In this document: positions 12,161 to 24,818 of the stretch, piece by piece | Layout of the letters: the number at the start of each line of letters is the position of its first letter | Position numbering within the stretch: position 1 is the stretch's first letter | From: Geosiphon pyriformis | Taxonomy: Eukaryota > Glomeromycota > Glomeromycetes > Archaeosporales > Geosiphonaceae | DNA: 64,000 nt | Assembly: GCA_016748015.1 (NCBI GenBank) | Contig: JAAOMT010000480.1 | Span: 560,101-624,100 of the forward strand | Direction: 5' to 3' | Notes under the pieces: model-generated | What the model saw: the letters and a program-made list of their open reading frames with translations, nothing else | Database searches by the model: none | Told to the model about the DNA's origin: nothing | Made by a program: the position numbers and the translations under genes

Positions 12161-13104
12161 CTAATTTAGTAGAGTTTTTATATTTGATTTAATTATTATA
12201 CAGTATATTATTAATTTATATTACTATTTCAAAAGAATTTATGTATTCTCCCTAAAGGTAAGAATTTAAACAAAATCAAAGAATATAATTTTATGGATAT
12301 GCTATCATTTAACATTTATTATTTTGCTTTATAACATATTTAGATGACTCTTTAATGAATCTAATCGTGATCGGATATCATAATTTTTTAAACTCTATAA
12401 TGAGATTAATATTATTAGTTTTCACAAGTGATAAAAAATAATATTCCCCCCCTGTTGTTTTTAGTTTTAATGTTTGATTGTTTGCTCATTGATTTAATCC
12501 AATTTTGTAAATTGCTACCTAATCTTGATCATGTTATAGGATATTCCCATTGTCTTTTTTGCTTAAAAGAGTAGTTCTGTAATCTCTGTATAAAAGCATA
12601 ATCATTGCTTTTTAAATGCGTTAAGCTGATTCAAAAACATAAAACTGAACGAGAACATGAATTTACAATTGATTTGTGATTATCAAATAATCTATCATTT
12701 TTGCATATTATTAAGATTTTTAAATGAAAATCAATATATATAGAGATCATAAATAAATTCATTTTTTTTATAATATTTTTAAATAACAGCAAAAACTAGA
12801 ATTGTAAAATTTGATAGTTTTTTTTTTTTTAATGATAATTGTACAATAAACTGAGTAAAAAAATAAAATAAAAAAATTCATAAAATTATAAAAAAACATT
12901 AATATTTACTGGTTATTGTTTGTTCAATATTTTTTTAATAGATGACAATTAAAAAAAGCTTTTTATTTTCAACTTCATCGATTAAAAGGATCAACATTAA
13001 TTAAGTTCACAGTTCCATCATTGGGCATAAGTCTCGTGGTCCCGTCCCAAATTTTTTGCCCAACCATATCAGGGCTGAAATTCAAAAATCAGACAGTCAA
13101 AAAC

Positions 13105-14577
13105 ATGGTCAGAGAAATTCAAATACGATTAGATGAAAAAAAACAGGCTGATAAAATTTCAGCGATAGAAGCCACGATTTCTGGTGGGACTGCAGGTCTA
13201 GCCTCAAGGTATGATGACCAAAAAAAAAAAAACTAGATGTAATTACTTTTTTTTTCCTTAAAGGAATTCTAAATCTCATTCGAAAATTAGATTTGTAATA
13301 TCACCTTTGGATGTAGTCAAAATAAGACTCCAGGTAATCAATTTTATGGATTTTCAAATTGGTTTTACCAACTTATTAAAATTTTTCCCAAACTTTTCCC
13401 TTAGTTACAAGCTGATAACAAGCTATCAGTAAGCAATTTAATTATTTTATTATTCTTTTTTTATAACCTTAGAGATTTGTTACTTTGCTTTATATTGTTA
13501 GCAGGATGAAACCAAATATCAAAATTATTTGATTGCAATCCTACTAGCCTGGAAAAGTCTCGGCATCCAGAAAATATAATGGCATGATCCATGCAGTATT
13601 ATTAATTTATAAAGAAGAAGGAATTAGGGTCAGAAATTTTAATTCTCATTCCAAAATCAATTTTATATGTTTATAATTGTTTTCATATTTTAGGGACTAT
13701 GGAAAGGAAACCTATCAGCAGAATATCTGTATGTGACATATGGTGCCGTTCAATTTCTCTCGTATCATGAAATGAATAAGATCTTAAAGCCTCCTGAAAC
13801 TGCTCAAAATACAAAGCTAATAATACCAGCAAAGATGTATCCTTATATAAATGGATCCATTGCTGGTACCATTGCTACTTTAACCACCTATCCATTCGAT
13901 CTTTTAAGAACAAGATTTGCAGCTCAAGGAGAACCAAAGGTATTTTTTATGCAAATTTTCAATTTTATTGAATAAATAAGAGAATTTAATTTGAATAAGT
14001 TTCCCAGGTATATACAGGAATAGCGCATGCAGTCAAATTAATATATTTAAAGGAAGGACTTGCGGGCTTCTATCGGGGAGTCACACCAACAATAGCCCAA
14101 ATTATTCCATATATGGGACTCGTGTTTGGAATAAAAGAACAAACAAAGTCTTGGATCCAGTATTTAGGGGTAAAAGAAATTTTTTGTAAACTGCTACCAG
14201 ATATAGTTTGATAAAATTTACATTCCTCAAACCATCAGGACCAAGGTGGGCACCTTTTCAATTTAACTTCATTTCAAGATTCTTTGAGTGGTGCTGTCGC
14301 GGGTTTTATGAGCAAGACTGCAGTCTTCCCTATAGATGTAGTTCGCAAGCGGATGCAAGTTCAAGGCCCAAGTCGAAAAAAGTATCTTTTTTCTAATGTA
14401 CCGGAATATTCCGGCTCATGGTTGGGTTGTCTAACTAAAATAGCCCGTGATGAAGGTATAAGAGGTCTTTACAAAGGTTTAACACCGGCTCTTTTTAAGG
14501 CTATACCGTCAAGTGCTGTTACGTTTTTTGTATACGGGCAGATGAAGGAATTTCTAGAAAATCTTCATTCCACTTGA
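13105..14577 (+). CDS. TPC1: Mitochondrial carrier, thiamine pyrophosphate carrier-like (7 exons, 332 aa)
   Basis: Member of the mitochondrial carrier family (SLC25). Exons read as 13105-13208, 13291-13333, 13405-13428, 13548-13628, 13694-13939, 14008-14169 and 14239-14577. All introns are GT-AG, phases join cleanly, and the sum is 999 nt. All three carrier repeats show the signature Px(D/E)xx(K/R): SPLDVVKIR, YPFDLLRTR and FPIDVVRKR. Each is followed by the EG-rich matrix motif (KEEGIRGLWKG, KEGLAGFYRG, DEGIRGLYKG). Six transmembrane helices are expected, in the inner mitochondrial membrane. Overall pattern and length (yeast Tpc1 is 314 aa) resemble Tpc1/SLC25A19, which exchanges thiamine pyrophosphate; the substrate is inferred from resemblance only, and a nucleotide or CoA carrier cannot be excluded. 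The start was chosen as the ATG giving MVREIQIRLDEKKQ just before helix 1. Confidence 0.82.
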
Positions 14578-14784
14578 AAAACTATTTTGGATTTAATAAT
14601 ATATTCTAAAGGATTACCCCAACCTTTGAAGTTGAAACCTTTAGATTCTGACTCGGGGAAATTTTGGGTGCGTACATAAAATAAATTTTGATTATATTCA
14701 TTTTAGCGAATGCACATTGGCGATGCTCTTGGTTCATCCAATCATTTCCCAAGTTGACATTGAATAGATCGTTGACCCTGAGAT

Positions 14785-16526
14785 TCAGTTTGTGATTTTT
14801 TCCTGATTGATTTCCGTATCCTGATTGATTTCAATTTCTGAGATCCATAAATTCAGGTAATAATGATTGCCCAAATTAATTTTAACAAAGACGGTCTTTA
14901 TTTACAAGATAGGATTAATTTCTTACCGTTAGTAGTATTTGTGGTACTTACAACCAAGATTGGATCATTTACATAATCAAAAGCCCCAGAAAGTGGTTGA
15001 TAGCCAACTTTAAATGATAAAAAGACCCAATGAGTTAAATAAAATAGAAATAAAGTGACCATTCTGTTAAATTATCCACTTACTATAAAATCCAACATTT
15101 TTACCGAAATTCATATGGCAGCGAATTGAATTGATCGTTAGTGCAACAAGAGAAATAATGCTTATAGATGCTGAAAGATGGAATTAATAGATCAAAAAAT
15201 TTTAAGACTTCTTAAAAAGAATTTGAGATTTTCATGGATGAAAATTTAACTTACCAGGAATAAAAAGAATTTGAAATAAAACATCAAACCTGACTTTATT
15301 TTGAATCAAGCATATTGTTCCTTTCATTCCTGATATTTTAAAATTTTCACCCAAGCACCAGGTGATTAATTTATAAAGTAAGGAAACAATGTGAAAAACG
15401 TTAAATGCGTAGGAAAGAAACATCATCCAGTTAGACTCCTTCTTCACCTAAGATTTTTTTTAAGAAAACTGATTTTGAGTAGAATCGTTTTTCACTTATT
15501 TAAAAAGAGTATTTTTACTTACCCCTTGGATGGGCAGAAGCAGATAAAATAACAGGATAATATTGAATGGCACAAAAGCGAAAAGCTTGCGTAAAGGTAA
15601 ACTTGATTCATGAAGCCCCAAAATAAAATTTTTGTCTGCAACGGTCATGTTATATACATAGAATGCCTCGAAATAAATTATCATGAATACAAAACAGCTC
15701 TGAATTAACGGGAATTGTAGTTCGTAGTATCTGTGCATGCCTTTGAAAATAATCAATCGATATTATTTTAAAAATGCGCCAATTTTTTTTGATACATGAT
15801 TTTTTAGAAACTAATTTTACCTTTAATTGAGTTATTTTCCGTGTATTTATATCCGTGAAACATTGTCCATTTTCTATAATGGATTAGTGTTTGGAAAAAG
15901 ACACATGAGTTTCTAAAAAAAAAAATGACTTTAAATTGTTTTTAAAAACCAAATTCAACGTTTTACCTTCTTTTACAGAGGAAGTAGGTCAAAAAAATAT
16001 AAAGAACTTGAAAGGTTAACCAAACACAAAGGTGAGTTATTAAATATTTCTCTTTAGGGTAGTCTATGCATAGGAGAGGTGTTGATTGAACGTTACAAAA
16101 TCTCAGATAGGACAGGTAAAATAAAAGAAAATTCATTGACAAAGTGAATGTTAATAGTAGAAAAATAATGACATGAGCAATGTTTTTTGCCCAAAGCTGT
16201 AAAAATTTGAATTGAGATTTAGAATTGAATTTAATTAAAAGACGCCCAATGAATATCTATATGATTATTATTTTTTTTACCATAATCACTGCCGAAACGC
16301 CGATTCCAAGAAAGTAAAATGTTTGAATTAGGACCATTGGACCAGCGCCAGAAAGTATATCCAAATCATTGATGTTGTATAAAATATGTCCGATTACCAC
16401 AAAAATAAAGATTGCTTCAAGGCTAAAGAATAATGGGAGCAATCTTTTTTCTTGTAATAATGGTGCAGGACTTTGCTCGAAAAAGCTCGCGGTGCGAGTA
16501 ACGGTTAAAATTCTTGAAGGTTTCAT
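14785..16526 (-). CDS. Polytopic membrane protein of unknown function (8 exons, 399 aa)
   Basis: I do not recognise the family. On the minus strand the exons read 16281-16526, 15967-16196, 15821-15912, 15523-15740, 15255-15447, 15084-15170, 14927-15007 and 14785-14837. Every intron is GT-AG, phases agree, and the total of 1200 nt gives 399 aa. About eight hydrophobic helices are visible, such as EAIFIFVVIGHILY, HVIIFLLLTFTLSMNFLLFY, LCVWLTFQVLYIFLTYFL, LIQSCFVFMIIYFEAFYVY and PFNIILLFYLLLPI. The last segment is hydrophilic and ends NQEKITN. The N-terminus (about 30 residues) is short and basic without a clear signal peptide. Seven or eight helices in a protein of this size would allow a receptor or transporter, but no diagnostic motif is present. 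The last exon is the least certain. The gene converges with the carrier gene, about 210 bases from its end. Confidence 0.7.
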
Positions 16527-16529
16527 TGG

Positions 16530-17380
16530 AACAGACACCTTTATGAAATTCAAGGTCGCGTAAAGGATTTTTAATAATTTGAATTTTTTAATATTTCTTT
16601 CGATAAAAAAAACTTTTTATCGTTTGGACAATTTAAGTCGAAAATTGAAAACCTATTATGCTCTATTTAAAGCCGGTGATACAACAGTTTAACTACTTTG
16701 AAGTCAAGCAGGGGATTGTTTAAATGGTGAGCAAATTAGCACAACATATTTGGATTCAAAAATGGTCATTTAAAAGTTTAATTTTTGTACCACAAATTCT
16801 TGTATACCAATTTTCTAGTGAAAATTTTTTGAAAAAATAGCAATTATGTATCTTGTTTCTTTTATATATTTGAAAAAAATAAAAAATTTGACATAAAAAT
16901 AAATTTTTAATAGAATTATTTCGATAAAGACTAATTGTACTTTGCCTAATGAAAATTTTAACCTTTTGTATAAACTTTTGAGTAAAATCTTTTTAAAAAT
17001 ATTATTTTTTTAGTCCTTAAAAAAACTGACCGAAATAAAAATCAAGAAATTTTATTTCTAATTAAATCAAGTTTGAAATAAAATATTCATTTTTCATATA
17101 TGCCTTAAAATCATCAGATTTTGTTCGCGTTACCAAAAAAAGCCGACATGTGATTGTTATTGTTGTTTACTTCTAATGTCATACAATCTCCTATTTATTT
17201 ATTTGCGTTGCCACTTATTCTTTTTTTTTGTTAACCTATAGCCACCCTAGACTTTTATTATTTCAGCCTTTTCATAATGCCAACTCACCCAATAACTTAA
17301 ATTACAAGATGCGGCTAACCGCAACTTATTCTTTATATCTGCCTATTTTTCACTTTCCTAATATATCTAAACTCCACAAA
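16530..17380. other. Intergenic AT-rich stretch, nothing recognised
   Basis: Probably holds the promoter of the minus-strand membrane-protein gene. I see no coding frame, RNA gene or repeat that I can name. Confidence 0.4.
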
Positions 17381-17905
17381 ATGACTGCAAAAAATGGCTA
17401 AATTTCGGATATTCATCGTCCTGGCCACCTACCAAAATCATCCATGCAAATCATTTCGTTACAGCAGTCGAAATCAAAGCATGGCTCAAAGAAACGCATC
17501 CAGACTTTGAATTCGGTGAACAAATTATTCGGGACGAGCTTTCAAGGCTTGGCTACACTGCCATTCTACCTAAATTTGTCTATTCTCATTGAAAGCGTCA
17601 AAGAGAACCCCTTTGCAATGGGTACGTGATAATTGCCGTTACAACTGACGCAAGGTTGTAATCTTTGATGAAACAGCTTTGCAAATGTTCTGAAACACTT
17701 GTTTTCATGACTCAAAACACACTTCAATCAAGACTTTCACGTCGTGTTTTGTCATGATCATCATATAGCCCAGAGCTCAACTCTTTTGGGCTGTTTTAAA
17801 GCATAATTTAAAAAAAAAGTAAAAGAATGAGCAAGCCTTCCAGAAGAAGTGATTCTTATTAATATTCGTAGCATGTTTGCCCGTATTCAACGTAGGAGGT
17901 CACAC
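17381..17905 (+). pseudogene. Tc1/mariner transposase relic
   Basis: Broken transposase readable in fragments: a linker and helix-turn-helix part (HRPGHLPK, then AVEIKAWLKETHPDFEFGEQ and IIRDELSRLGYTAILPK), then after frame changes VVIFDETALQMF, where the family has the (F/W)xDE(S/T)xF catalytic block, and SPELNSFGLF, where the family has SPDLNPIENLW. The third acidic residue of the DDE triad, expected after SPELN, is not present. Several stops and frame shifts separate the pieces, and no terminal inverted repeats were found by eye. Known family: Tc1-like DD34E transposases. This copy is dead. Confidence 0.72.
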
Positions 17906-18334
17906 TAAATATTAATTTTTACAAACTCATTTGTAAAAATCAATGATAATGTCTGCAAACGCGATATTATAAAATATGCTTTTCATTTTAACTCATTATT
18001 ATCAAGAATACCATAAATTAAAGTATATTTATAGGATCATTTTGATAAATTTTTTTCTTGGATGACTATCAAATTTAAAGCTATAGAACAACTATTTTCT
18101 AAAAGCACATTAATTAAAAGTTATGCAAGGGAATCATGAATTATAAAGTTCATCAACTATTCCATCATAGGGATGGATCACAAAAATGAAAATATATTCT
18201 TTAATTTAAATCTAGTTAGCTACAAAAAAATTAAATTAATCAAATGCTATTTAGAGAATAGAATGAATATCTCTTAAAACAAAAAGGTGTTTCTAAAATT
18301 TAAAAGAAAACTTATTAAATAAATGCACGCTTAA

Positions 18335-19334
18335 TTATGCCATTCCTAATTTAATACCAAGTTTGTTTGTTGTAGGAGGATATTTCGAGTTCATCTCGGT
18401 ACATACAGTCCACCACCACTTATACAATTCATAAGCAGGATCCTGTTTAGCAGATTCTTCATCAATCTTAATGTCCCAAGGCTTTTTAAGAATATAATGA
18501 ACATTTTTCACTTCATCATCGTTCCACATTTTTTCATGACAATTTCGTAATGTTTTCAGTGCATTATATTTATAGGATAACCGATGCCAACGAGCACGGA
18601 ATATCTCATTAAGAAAGTCTTGATCGGGGAATAGCAGTGTTTGAGGAGCCGGATGATTTCGAAGAGCTTCTTCCATTTGTCGAAATTTTTCAATTGACGG
18701 AGTCAAAACTAGCAAGCCAGCATTAAAGTAGTATTGATGCAGTCCCTCATGGGTCTTTGAATCAGTGTATGCACAAGAATCAGGCGTCCTATATAAATCA
18801 TGGGAAAAATCGTAAAAAATCAAATCGGTTCGGCTGAATCAAATTGACAATAATTGTTATATTAGAAACATACCAATCCTTCGGATAATTAGAAACTTTG
18901 AGTGGATTACAAGTGCAGGCGCTAGAGGCTGCGAGCCAATCATTTTTCAAAGGTAGTTCGATTAATTCGTCCATATTTTGAATAACCAACATATCAGCAT
19001 CCAACAACACAATTCGTTGATATTCTTCCATTTCCCAGACCCTTAATTTTGTCCATGTTTCCCGATAATATTCGTTCAGTTCTTTTTTGGTGGATGGTGG
19101 TGGATTAATAAATTTAATTTCCCTAGTTAAACATCCAAGTTTTCTGAATTCATTTAACGTGGTTTGAGATAGGGCATCAGTGTGAAGAATTACCAAAGGG
19201 TATTTTGATTTTACTTTAAGCAATGAGTAGGCCAAAACTTGGGCTCCCTTGACATATTTGTTTTCTTTTGTTAACAAGGTTGCCCATACTCTTTCAGGAT
19301 TGGAGAATGTATTAGTGGACATAGACATTTTCAT
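18335..19334 (-). CDS. Glycosyltransferase family 8 protein, glycogenin/galactinol synthase-like (2 exons, 304 aa)
   Basis: Transfers a sugar from a UDP-sugar donor; GT8 fold. Exons on minus: 18874-19334 and 18335-18788, joined by a GT-AG intron that splits the Trp codon of YPKDW and continues TPDSCAYT. Visible motifs: RVWATLLTKENKYVKGAQVL at the N-terminus (nucleotide-binding strand), LDADMLVI near residue 115 (DxD metal site), CTCNPLKVSNYPKDW, NAGLLVLTPS, PDQDFLNEIF and a late KPWD motif. Length fits the single-domain fungal members. No signal peptide or membrane segment, so probably cytosolic. Three ATGs lie within the first five codons and the true one is uncertain. Without the self-glucosylation tail it is better called GT8 than glycogenin; the acceptor is unknown. 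A bypassed intron would add an in-frame but unlike-family segment. Confidence 0.85.
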
Positions 19335-19339
19335 AAAGT

Positions 19340-20590
19340 ATGGTTGAGCGAGATTTGGGGAAATTTTTTATGATTGAAGATGCGACATTATAAGGGCTCC
19401 GATTAAATTTCTTTTATAGATTACATTTGTAATCTGAGATCTTCTTCGAAATGACGTTTGAACTTTCTATCAATTAGTCATCTAAGAATTTTCAAAGAAG
19501 AATCTAATCACGATGTGATCTAGCATTCAAACACAAAAATCATTGATCGATCGAATAAATTAGATAAATCTTTTGTTTATCCGTAGCATTAATAGTTACA
19601 AAGATCCCGGATTTACGATTAACTTTTCGTCATACTGTGACACCATGGCATTTTTAGGGCTTTTCAAATAAAATCTTTCTTTCTTTAATTAATTTATTTG
19701 TTACTTGATTGTAAGCAAAAGAATCTTTTACTTTTAAACATAATTTTAAGTGAAATATTTTGGTTTCTTTGTTCTTTAGTTTTATATATAAAGATCGAAT
19801 TTTCAAAAAAATAAACAAATCAGTTGGTTTTGGCAACTTTCATTATTATAAGCCATATTTGACAAAGGTCAAGTTATCACTCATCAGTATTCTAACCCAA
19901 AATCGATCAAAATTTTCATTAACCTCAACAAAAGGCTTGAATCATAATCACCTTTGATAATGTTTATTGCATTACACACACAATGCTCAGTCAAAATATA
20001 CATACATGTACACGAGATTAAAGGTAGCTAGATTTGTAAATCGCAATCAGAAAATCTATTTGACCGAAATAGCTAGATTAGCGGATGCAGAAAAATCGGA
20101 AAATAAAGTTGAAATGCCTATTAAAAACGATGAAGGAATACAAGAAAAATCTTTTCTGATGTATAAGGGAAAATGCCACGTTTTTTTGTAATCTTTTTCA
20201 TGGGCAAATGTGGGACCTTATGACAGATCAGAACCAGTAGAAAAGGTGTGGAAATGTACGCTGTGAAATAAATTTGCAAGTCACTACCCTTTAAGCACAT
20301 CAGTTAATAATCTAATCACTGACAATCGTGGTAGGGTAAGTTTTTCTGTTTACCTTACTAAGAATCCTGCAATGAAAAAAAGGAGAAAGAAAAATAATGA
20401 ATTTTTCTTCTGACAACACGCTTTTCCTGAATCTGCTTTTGTGTGCAATGCACGCTGAATGAATCAGGTTGCATCAATCACTCGCATCATACTTGGGCAT
20501 AATAAGAAAAGAAGGATATTTAGAGATTTCAGATTTTTTACGAATCCAAACAACTCTTTCCTTTGAACGAAAATTTTAATTCTTTTCATT
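19340..20590. other. Intergenic stretch between divergent genes
   Basis: Lies between the minus-strand GT8 gene and the plus-strand membrane protein gene, so it should hold both promoters. A 74-codon frame at 19967-20191 has near-normal composition but no homology that I recognise and no splice context; I do not call it. Confidence 0.4.
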
Positions 20591-20596
20591 TTCAAT

Positions 20597-21586
20597 ATGT
20601 CGAACACGATGATTGTATATAATAATACGGAAAAGGTGAACGAACCTTGGACAGCTGATAATAACCAAGATGAAGAAATTAACGAAATTAAAGAGAAAAT
20701 TTACTTTGACTTTGTTGAACAACCAATAGGTGAACAAGAGAATCAATTTTTGACTAGTTTCTGTCAAAATCAAATTGAAGCCGAAAGTTATCTTTTTACC
20801 ACCACTGCAGAACATCTTTCAACGAAACAATCAGATATTTCTGGGCATGAACTTTTTCAAAACAAATTACCAAAGATTTCAACAAGAACCAAAAAAATAC
20901 GATTCGACCCAGATCTTCAGATCTTTGGTGAAAACTATAATATTGAGGGATCAGTCAATGATGAAAGTATTTTCAATGAATGTTTAGCGAGACACACAAT
21001 CGAAAACGGGCAATTACCTCTCGAAGAAAATGGTAGCATCGATAACATTTTTAATCAACTCATGTGTGATATTGATCAATGGCAAACAGAAAATAATGAT
21101 CTTGTCCATGAACCAGTTGAAGATATTCATCAAGTTTTGGAGCAACATGATGATATCGAGACGAAATACAAAATATTATTACGAGAATACAACTCCCTTA
21201 GAAGAAAATCCACTTATTCGTTTGCTGACGAGCTAGATTATTTAAAGTCACAAAATGGTCAAGATGTTAAAATCCCTTTAGGACCAGCGAATTTTCATAC
21301 TTTTACTAGAAAAGAGTATCCATTATTTTTTACCGTCATTGTTTTATGTTTACTTGCAGTCACATTTCTTGGGTTCTATGCCGTAAAAGAGATGGAGCCT
21401 GACCGACTTGTTTATTTGTCAAAATTGTCTTCATCACCATGGATTTGCGATACGGAAACCTTCATATTAAACCCTGCCGAGCCAACTTATCAACCAGATG
21501 TTTCAAGAACAACAGCTCTTAGTCCAGCTCCACAAACATGCTTTGATTTGTTTTTTTTTCATCTTTGCGCTCGAAATACATTTTGA
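20597..21586 (+). CDS. Single-pass membrane protein of unknown function (329 aa)
   Basis: I do not recognise the family. One uninterrupted frame runs from ATG 20597 to the stop at 21586 and codes for 329 residues. The first 240 residues are hydrophilic and acidic (for example NNQDEEINEIKEK) with a possible short helix DDIETKYKILLREYNSLRRK at about 190. One hydrophobic segment follows at about 241-263 (YPLFFTVIVLCLLAVTFLGF), then a 66-residue tail with three Cys (near WICD, QTCF and HLCA). No signal peptide, so a type II protein with cytosolic N-terminus is plausible. The mixed composition and lack of stops over 990 bases in AT-rich DNA support a real gene. A further 3' exon cannot be excluded. 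Confidence 0.65.
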   Translation: MSNTMIVYNNTEKVNEPWTADNNQDEEINEIKEKIYFDFVEQPIGEQENQFLTSFCQNQIEAESYLFTTTAEHLSTKQSDISGHELFQNKLPKISTRTKKIRFDPDLQIFGENYNIEGSVNDESIFNECLARHTIENGQLPLEENGSIDNIFNQLMCDIDQWQTENNDLVHEPVEDIHQVLEQHDDIETKYKILLREYNSLRRKSTYSFADELDYLKSQNGQDVKIPLGPANFHTFTRKEYPLFFTVIVLCLLAVTFLGFYAVKEMEPDRLVYLSKLSSSPWICDTETFILNPAEPTYQPDVSRTTALSPAPQTCFDLFFFHLCARNTF

Positions 21587-21589
21587 TTT

Positions 21590-24355
21590 TTTATAATTCT
21601 TGAGGACAAACAGTAAATCGTTCGAAATTAAGGACTTTATTAATTTTTCTCGTGATTTAATTACAATCATTGTATATAATTGGTCTAGCTTCTTATTTTA
21701 ATTTTATGTTTAATCTATATTTGGACGCCATTTAGTGAAATCCCCTAAAAATAGAATATATTATTTCTGCAGCTCGGATATTCCTTTTTTTAATTTTTAG
21801 TTTAAATGCATGAATGGTTGAGGTTAATGAAACAACAAAAGAAATAAACTATAAAAATTTTTTCGAAAAGGTGCGAAATTTTGTATATTTTTTATGTGTA
21901 TAGATTTGTAATATATTTACTAAATAAAATGCAGTCATTTTTTATTATTTCAAAAATTTGATTTGTGAGTTTTTATCATCCTAGTAAATTATATCATAAT
22001 CTACATATACTTTAGAGCTTATAGCTATTCTCAACGCCTCTTTTAATGTATAAATTGCTAAACAAATGAATTCCTTGAACATTGTAGCGAGTATCGCAAG
22101 ACCATCCCATTAAGGTTATGCCACAATAATAAAAAATTCTTTTAAATTAAGGTACAGTATTAAATAGGAATTGCGCTCATTTAAAAAATCAGACGTCTTT
22201 ACTATTTTCAGAATGATTGAATAAGAAAGAGTTTCTATTGTTAATTCCTTATTCGTTTAATTGGTTTTTTCATTTAATTGGTTTTTGTGCTGAGATCAGT
22301 TTGATATCATCTAATCTAAATTTTTTTACCCTTAAAAATATAGTTTTTTTTTAACTGTTGAGAGACCCTGTTTAGGCCCAAAAAAAAGATCTATTATTTT
22401 CGATTAAAAAGTGATATAAAATTTTTTGGTATATTATGATCAGTAATTTTTTCCATTAAAAATATTTTATTAAAGAGAGATAATAATGTATCATTTATCA
22501 GAGAGAGATATATATATATAGAATATGTCAAAAATTTTCCCAATGTGAGACTTGTGTTCAGCTAAACAGAATAAAGCACTTTGTTTGCCAACTTTTCTGA
22601 GAATACCAAGAATCAGCAATTATGAAGATATTGAGCAAATAAGACTTTTCAAGATTTTCATCTGCAATTTGAGATTTATTATTAACATTACCATTAAGAA
22701 GGATTTTCCAATGTAAAAGTCTTTAATCAGATTTATTTGCATCATATTTTTAACAAGTATTTGATATTCAAAATTTAACAAACCTTTAGATTCGCATGAA
22801 TAATTATAAGCTAAATTAGGGAAATATCATAGAATAAACAGATATTTATATATATTTTGGGTTGTAAATAATGTAGTAATTTATTTTGGTTCATGTAAAA
22901 TGTAACAATTTTTTTTGGTTCATCAAAAGTACAAGATTCCTTTCAATGAAAACCTACTTATTTTCGACTCATTTCGTGTCTTGACAATGATAAGTTATTT
23001 TTTTTATTATCAAGTGGGGCAAAATTCTCAGAGATTATTAAATCCTTATTTACATCTGAATTAAGTCTGAATAAGGCTGTGAAAAATTTTTATTTTCTTT
23101 TCTTTTCTTTTCTCATAGAAAGAGGAATAGTGTCATGATATTGTGGTGTTTAATTACATAATTTTTATGGACCCTAAATTACTTTGTAAAAATTAAAAAA
23201 TCTCATTGGTTGGTGTTGAAATATGTCTCAAAGGAAATCTTGATATATGCATAATAAAATCTTTGGGATGCATAATACATGTAAAATTGCTAATTTCTCA
23301 GAATTACCTTAAAGATAAATCTGTATGATTAAAATTATTTAGAATTTTTGATTTGATTATTGATCGAAAATTTTGAAAATCAAAAAATTTTATTTATAAT
23401 CTTATTTACAATTTTAATAAGAAAAACGGTTTATAAGAATGACTTTTTATTTAAAAATCTTTTTTTACTTTAAAAAATTTTGGAAATCTCAAATTTAAGC
23501 CTTTATCCTTTTGGTTCAAACAATGATAAAAACTTGAAAAGTTAATAATTTCTATTAATGCAGATGTTTGAATTTTAGATAAATATGATACATAAATTTC
23601 CGATCGACTAAAAAAGGGAAACATAAATTTTAACGGCGCAATAGGTGACACTCGAATATGTGAAAAAAGAAGTTTTGGATAAAGATGAAAACTCTGGAAA
23701 GAAATTATTTAAAGTTATTCATATGTGACTTTTTGCATTGTTAAAATACCTTAATAAAAACTATCGATTTCCAAATAATTTAATAAAGAACAGCATACAA
23801 ATTATTAGAAAAGTAAAAAATCTATGAATATTTAAACCGAAAATTTCTTTTAACTAAGGTCTATGGCTAATTGATGTTTCAGCCTATACCGAAATAGGGT
23901 CTGGAGTCGTATTATTTTATAAATAAAAAGTTCTAGAAAAGGGTTAGATAATTCGTAAAACCCTTTTTCATGATATATTAAAACCAAAATTGAATCTTGT
24001 TATTAATAAATTTCAAAGTTTTGGTAATATGACATCATTTCATTCTAGGAAAAGAAAGTTTTAAAAATAGATCAAATTAATTTTTATATATTTCTTCTTT
24101 GATTTTAAAATACATATTATAAAGGTAAATTTAAGATTAGCCTGCAACTCTGACAAATTTTAATGCAATTTATTTCTAGAATTGACTTATTTCTAATTCG
24201 ATATCTTTTTCGGTATTCCAATTCAATCCTGGAAAAAATACAAAGACAAGGAATTAGTTGATAACAAAGTTTAATCTATCAAAGAATTCGTATATGCTTT
24301 TTTCTTTACAAGTAATCTCATAGTAATACTGGCTACTATTACTATTGGTGCTCCA
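21590..24355. other. Intergenic AT-rich stretch, no gene seen
   Basis: Only short chance frames on both strands; a few short tandem runs (TA at about 22508-22522, TTTTC at about 23093-23112). Confidence 0.45.
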
Positions 24356-24360
24356 ATTAT

Positions 24361-24393
24361 ACTACTACTACTACTGCTATTGTATTCTATTAT

Positions 24394-24440
<47 letters not shown>

Positions 24441-24462
24441 TTATATTATTATTATTACTATT
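24361..24462 (+). repeat. (ACT)n microsatellite
   Basis: About 25 ACT/TAC units with a few interruptions, grading into ATT units on the right. The poly-Thr and poly-Val frames here are artefacts. Confidence 0.9.
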
Positions 24463-24818
24463 AATCTTACTACAGTACTTTAAGACAATACTCATGGCAA
24501 TTTCTTCAATTTTTTTTTGGTTAAGGCAAAACCTTAGGATCTATTTCGTCTGTCCGGAAATTTTCAAGTTTAAATTTTTTTTAGGTGAGGGCAATGCCAT
24601 CATTATTACTATTTTTAATTGGATTATGTATGCATGCGATCAAATTAGGGTTGTGGCAAACTCATTTCAAATTGGATAAAAATTATATAAATGAGGCTAA
24701 GCAACCTTTTTTAAAAAAATTGCAGCTGTGAAAAAAGTCTTTGAAAAGTTTATTATTTTTGATCTATTTCTATAAAAAAAAAAACTTTTTTCGAAGCTTG
24801 CCTTTAAAGAATTCTATC

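Noticed and set aside
19967-20191. 74-codon frame between the GT8 and the membrane-protein genes
   Set aside because: No family resemblance, low-complexity start, no splice link to either neighbour.
24271-24679. Poly-Thr and poly-Val frames on both strands
   Set aside because: Translations of the (ACT)n microsatellite.
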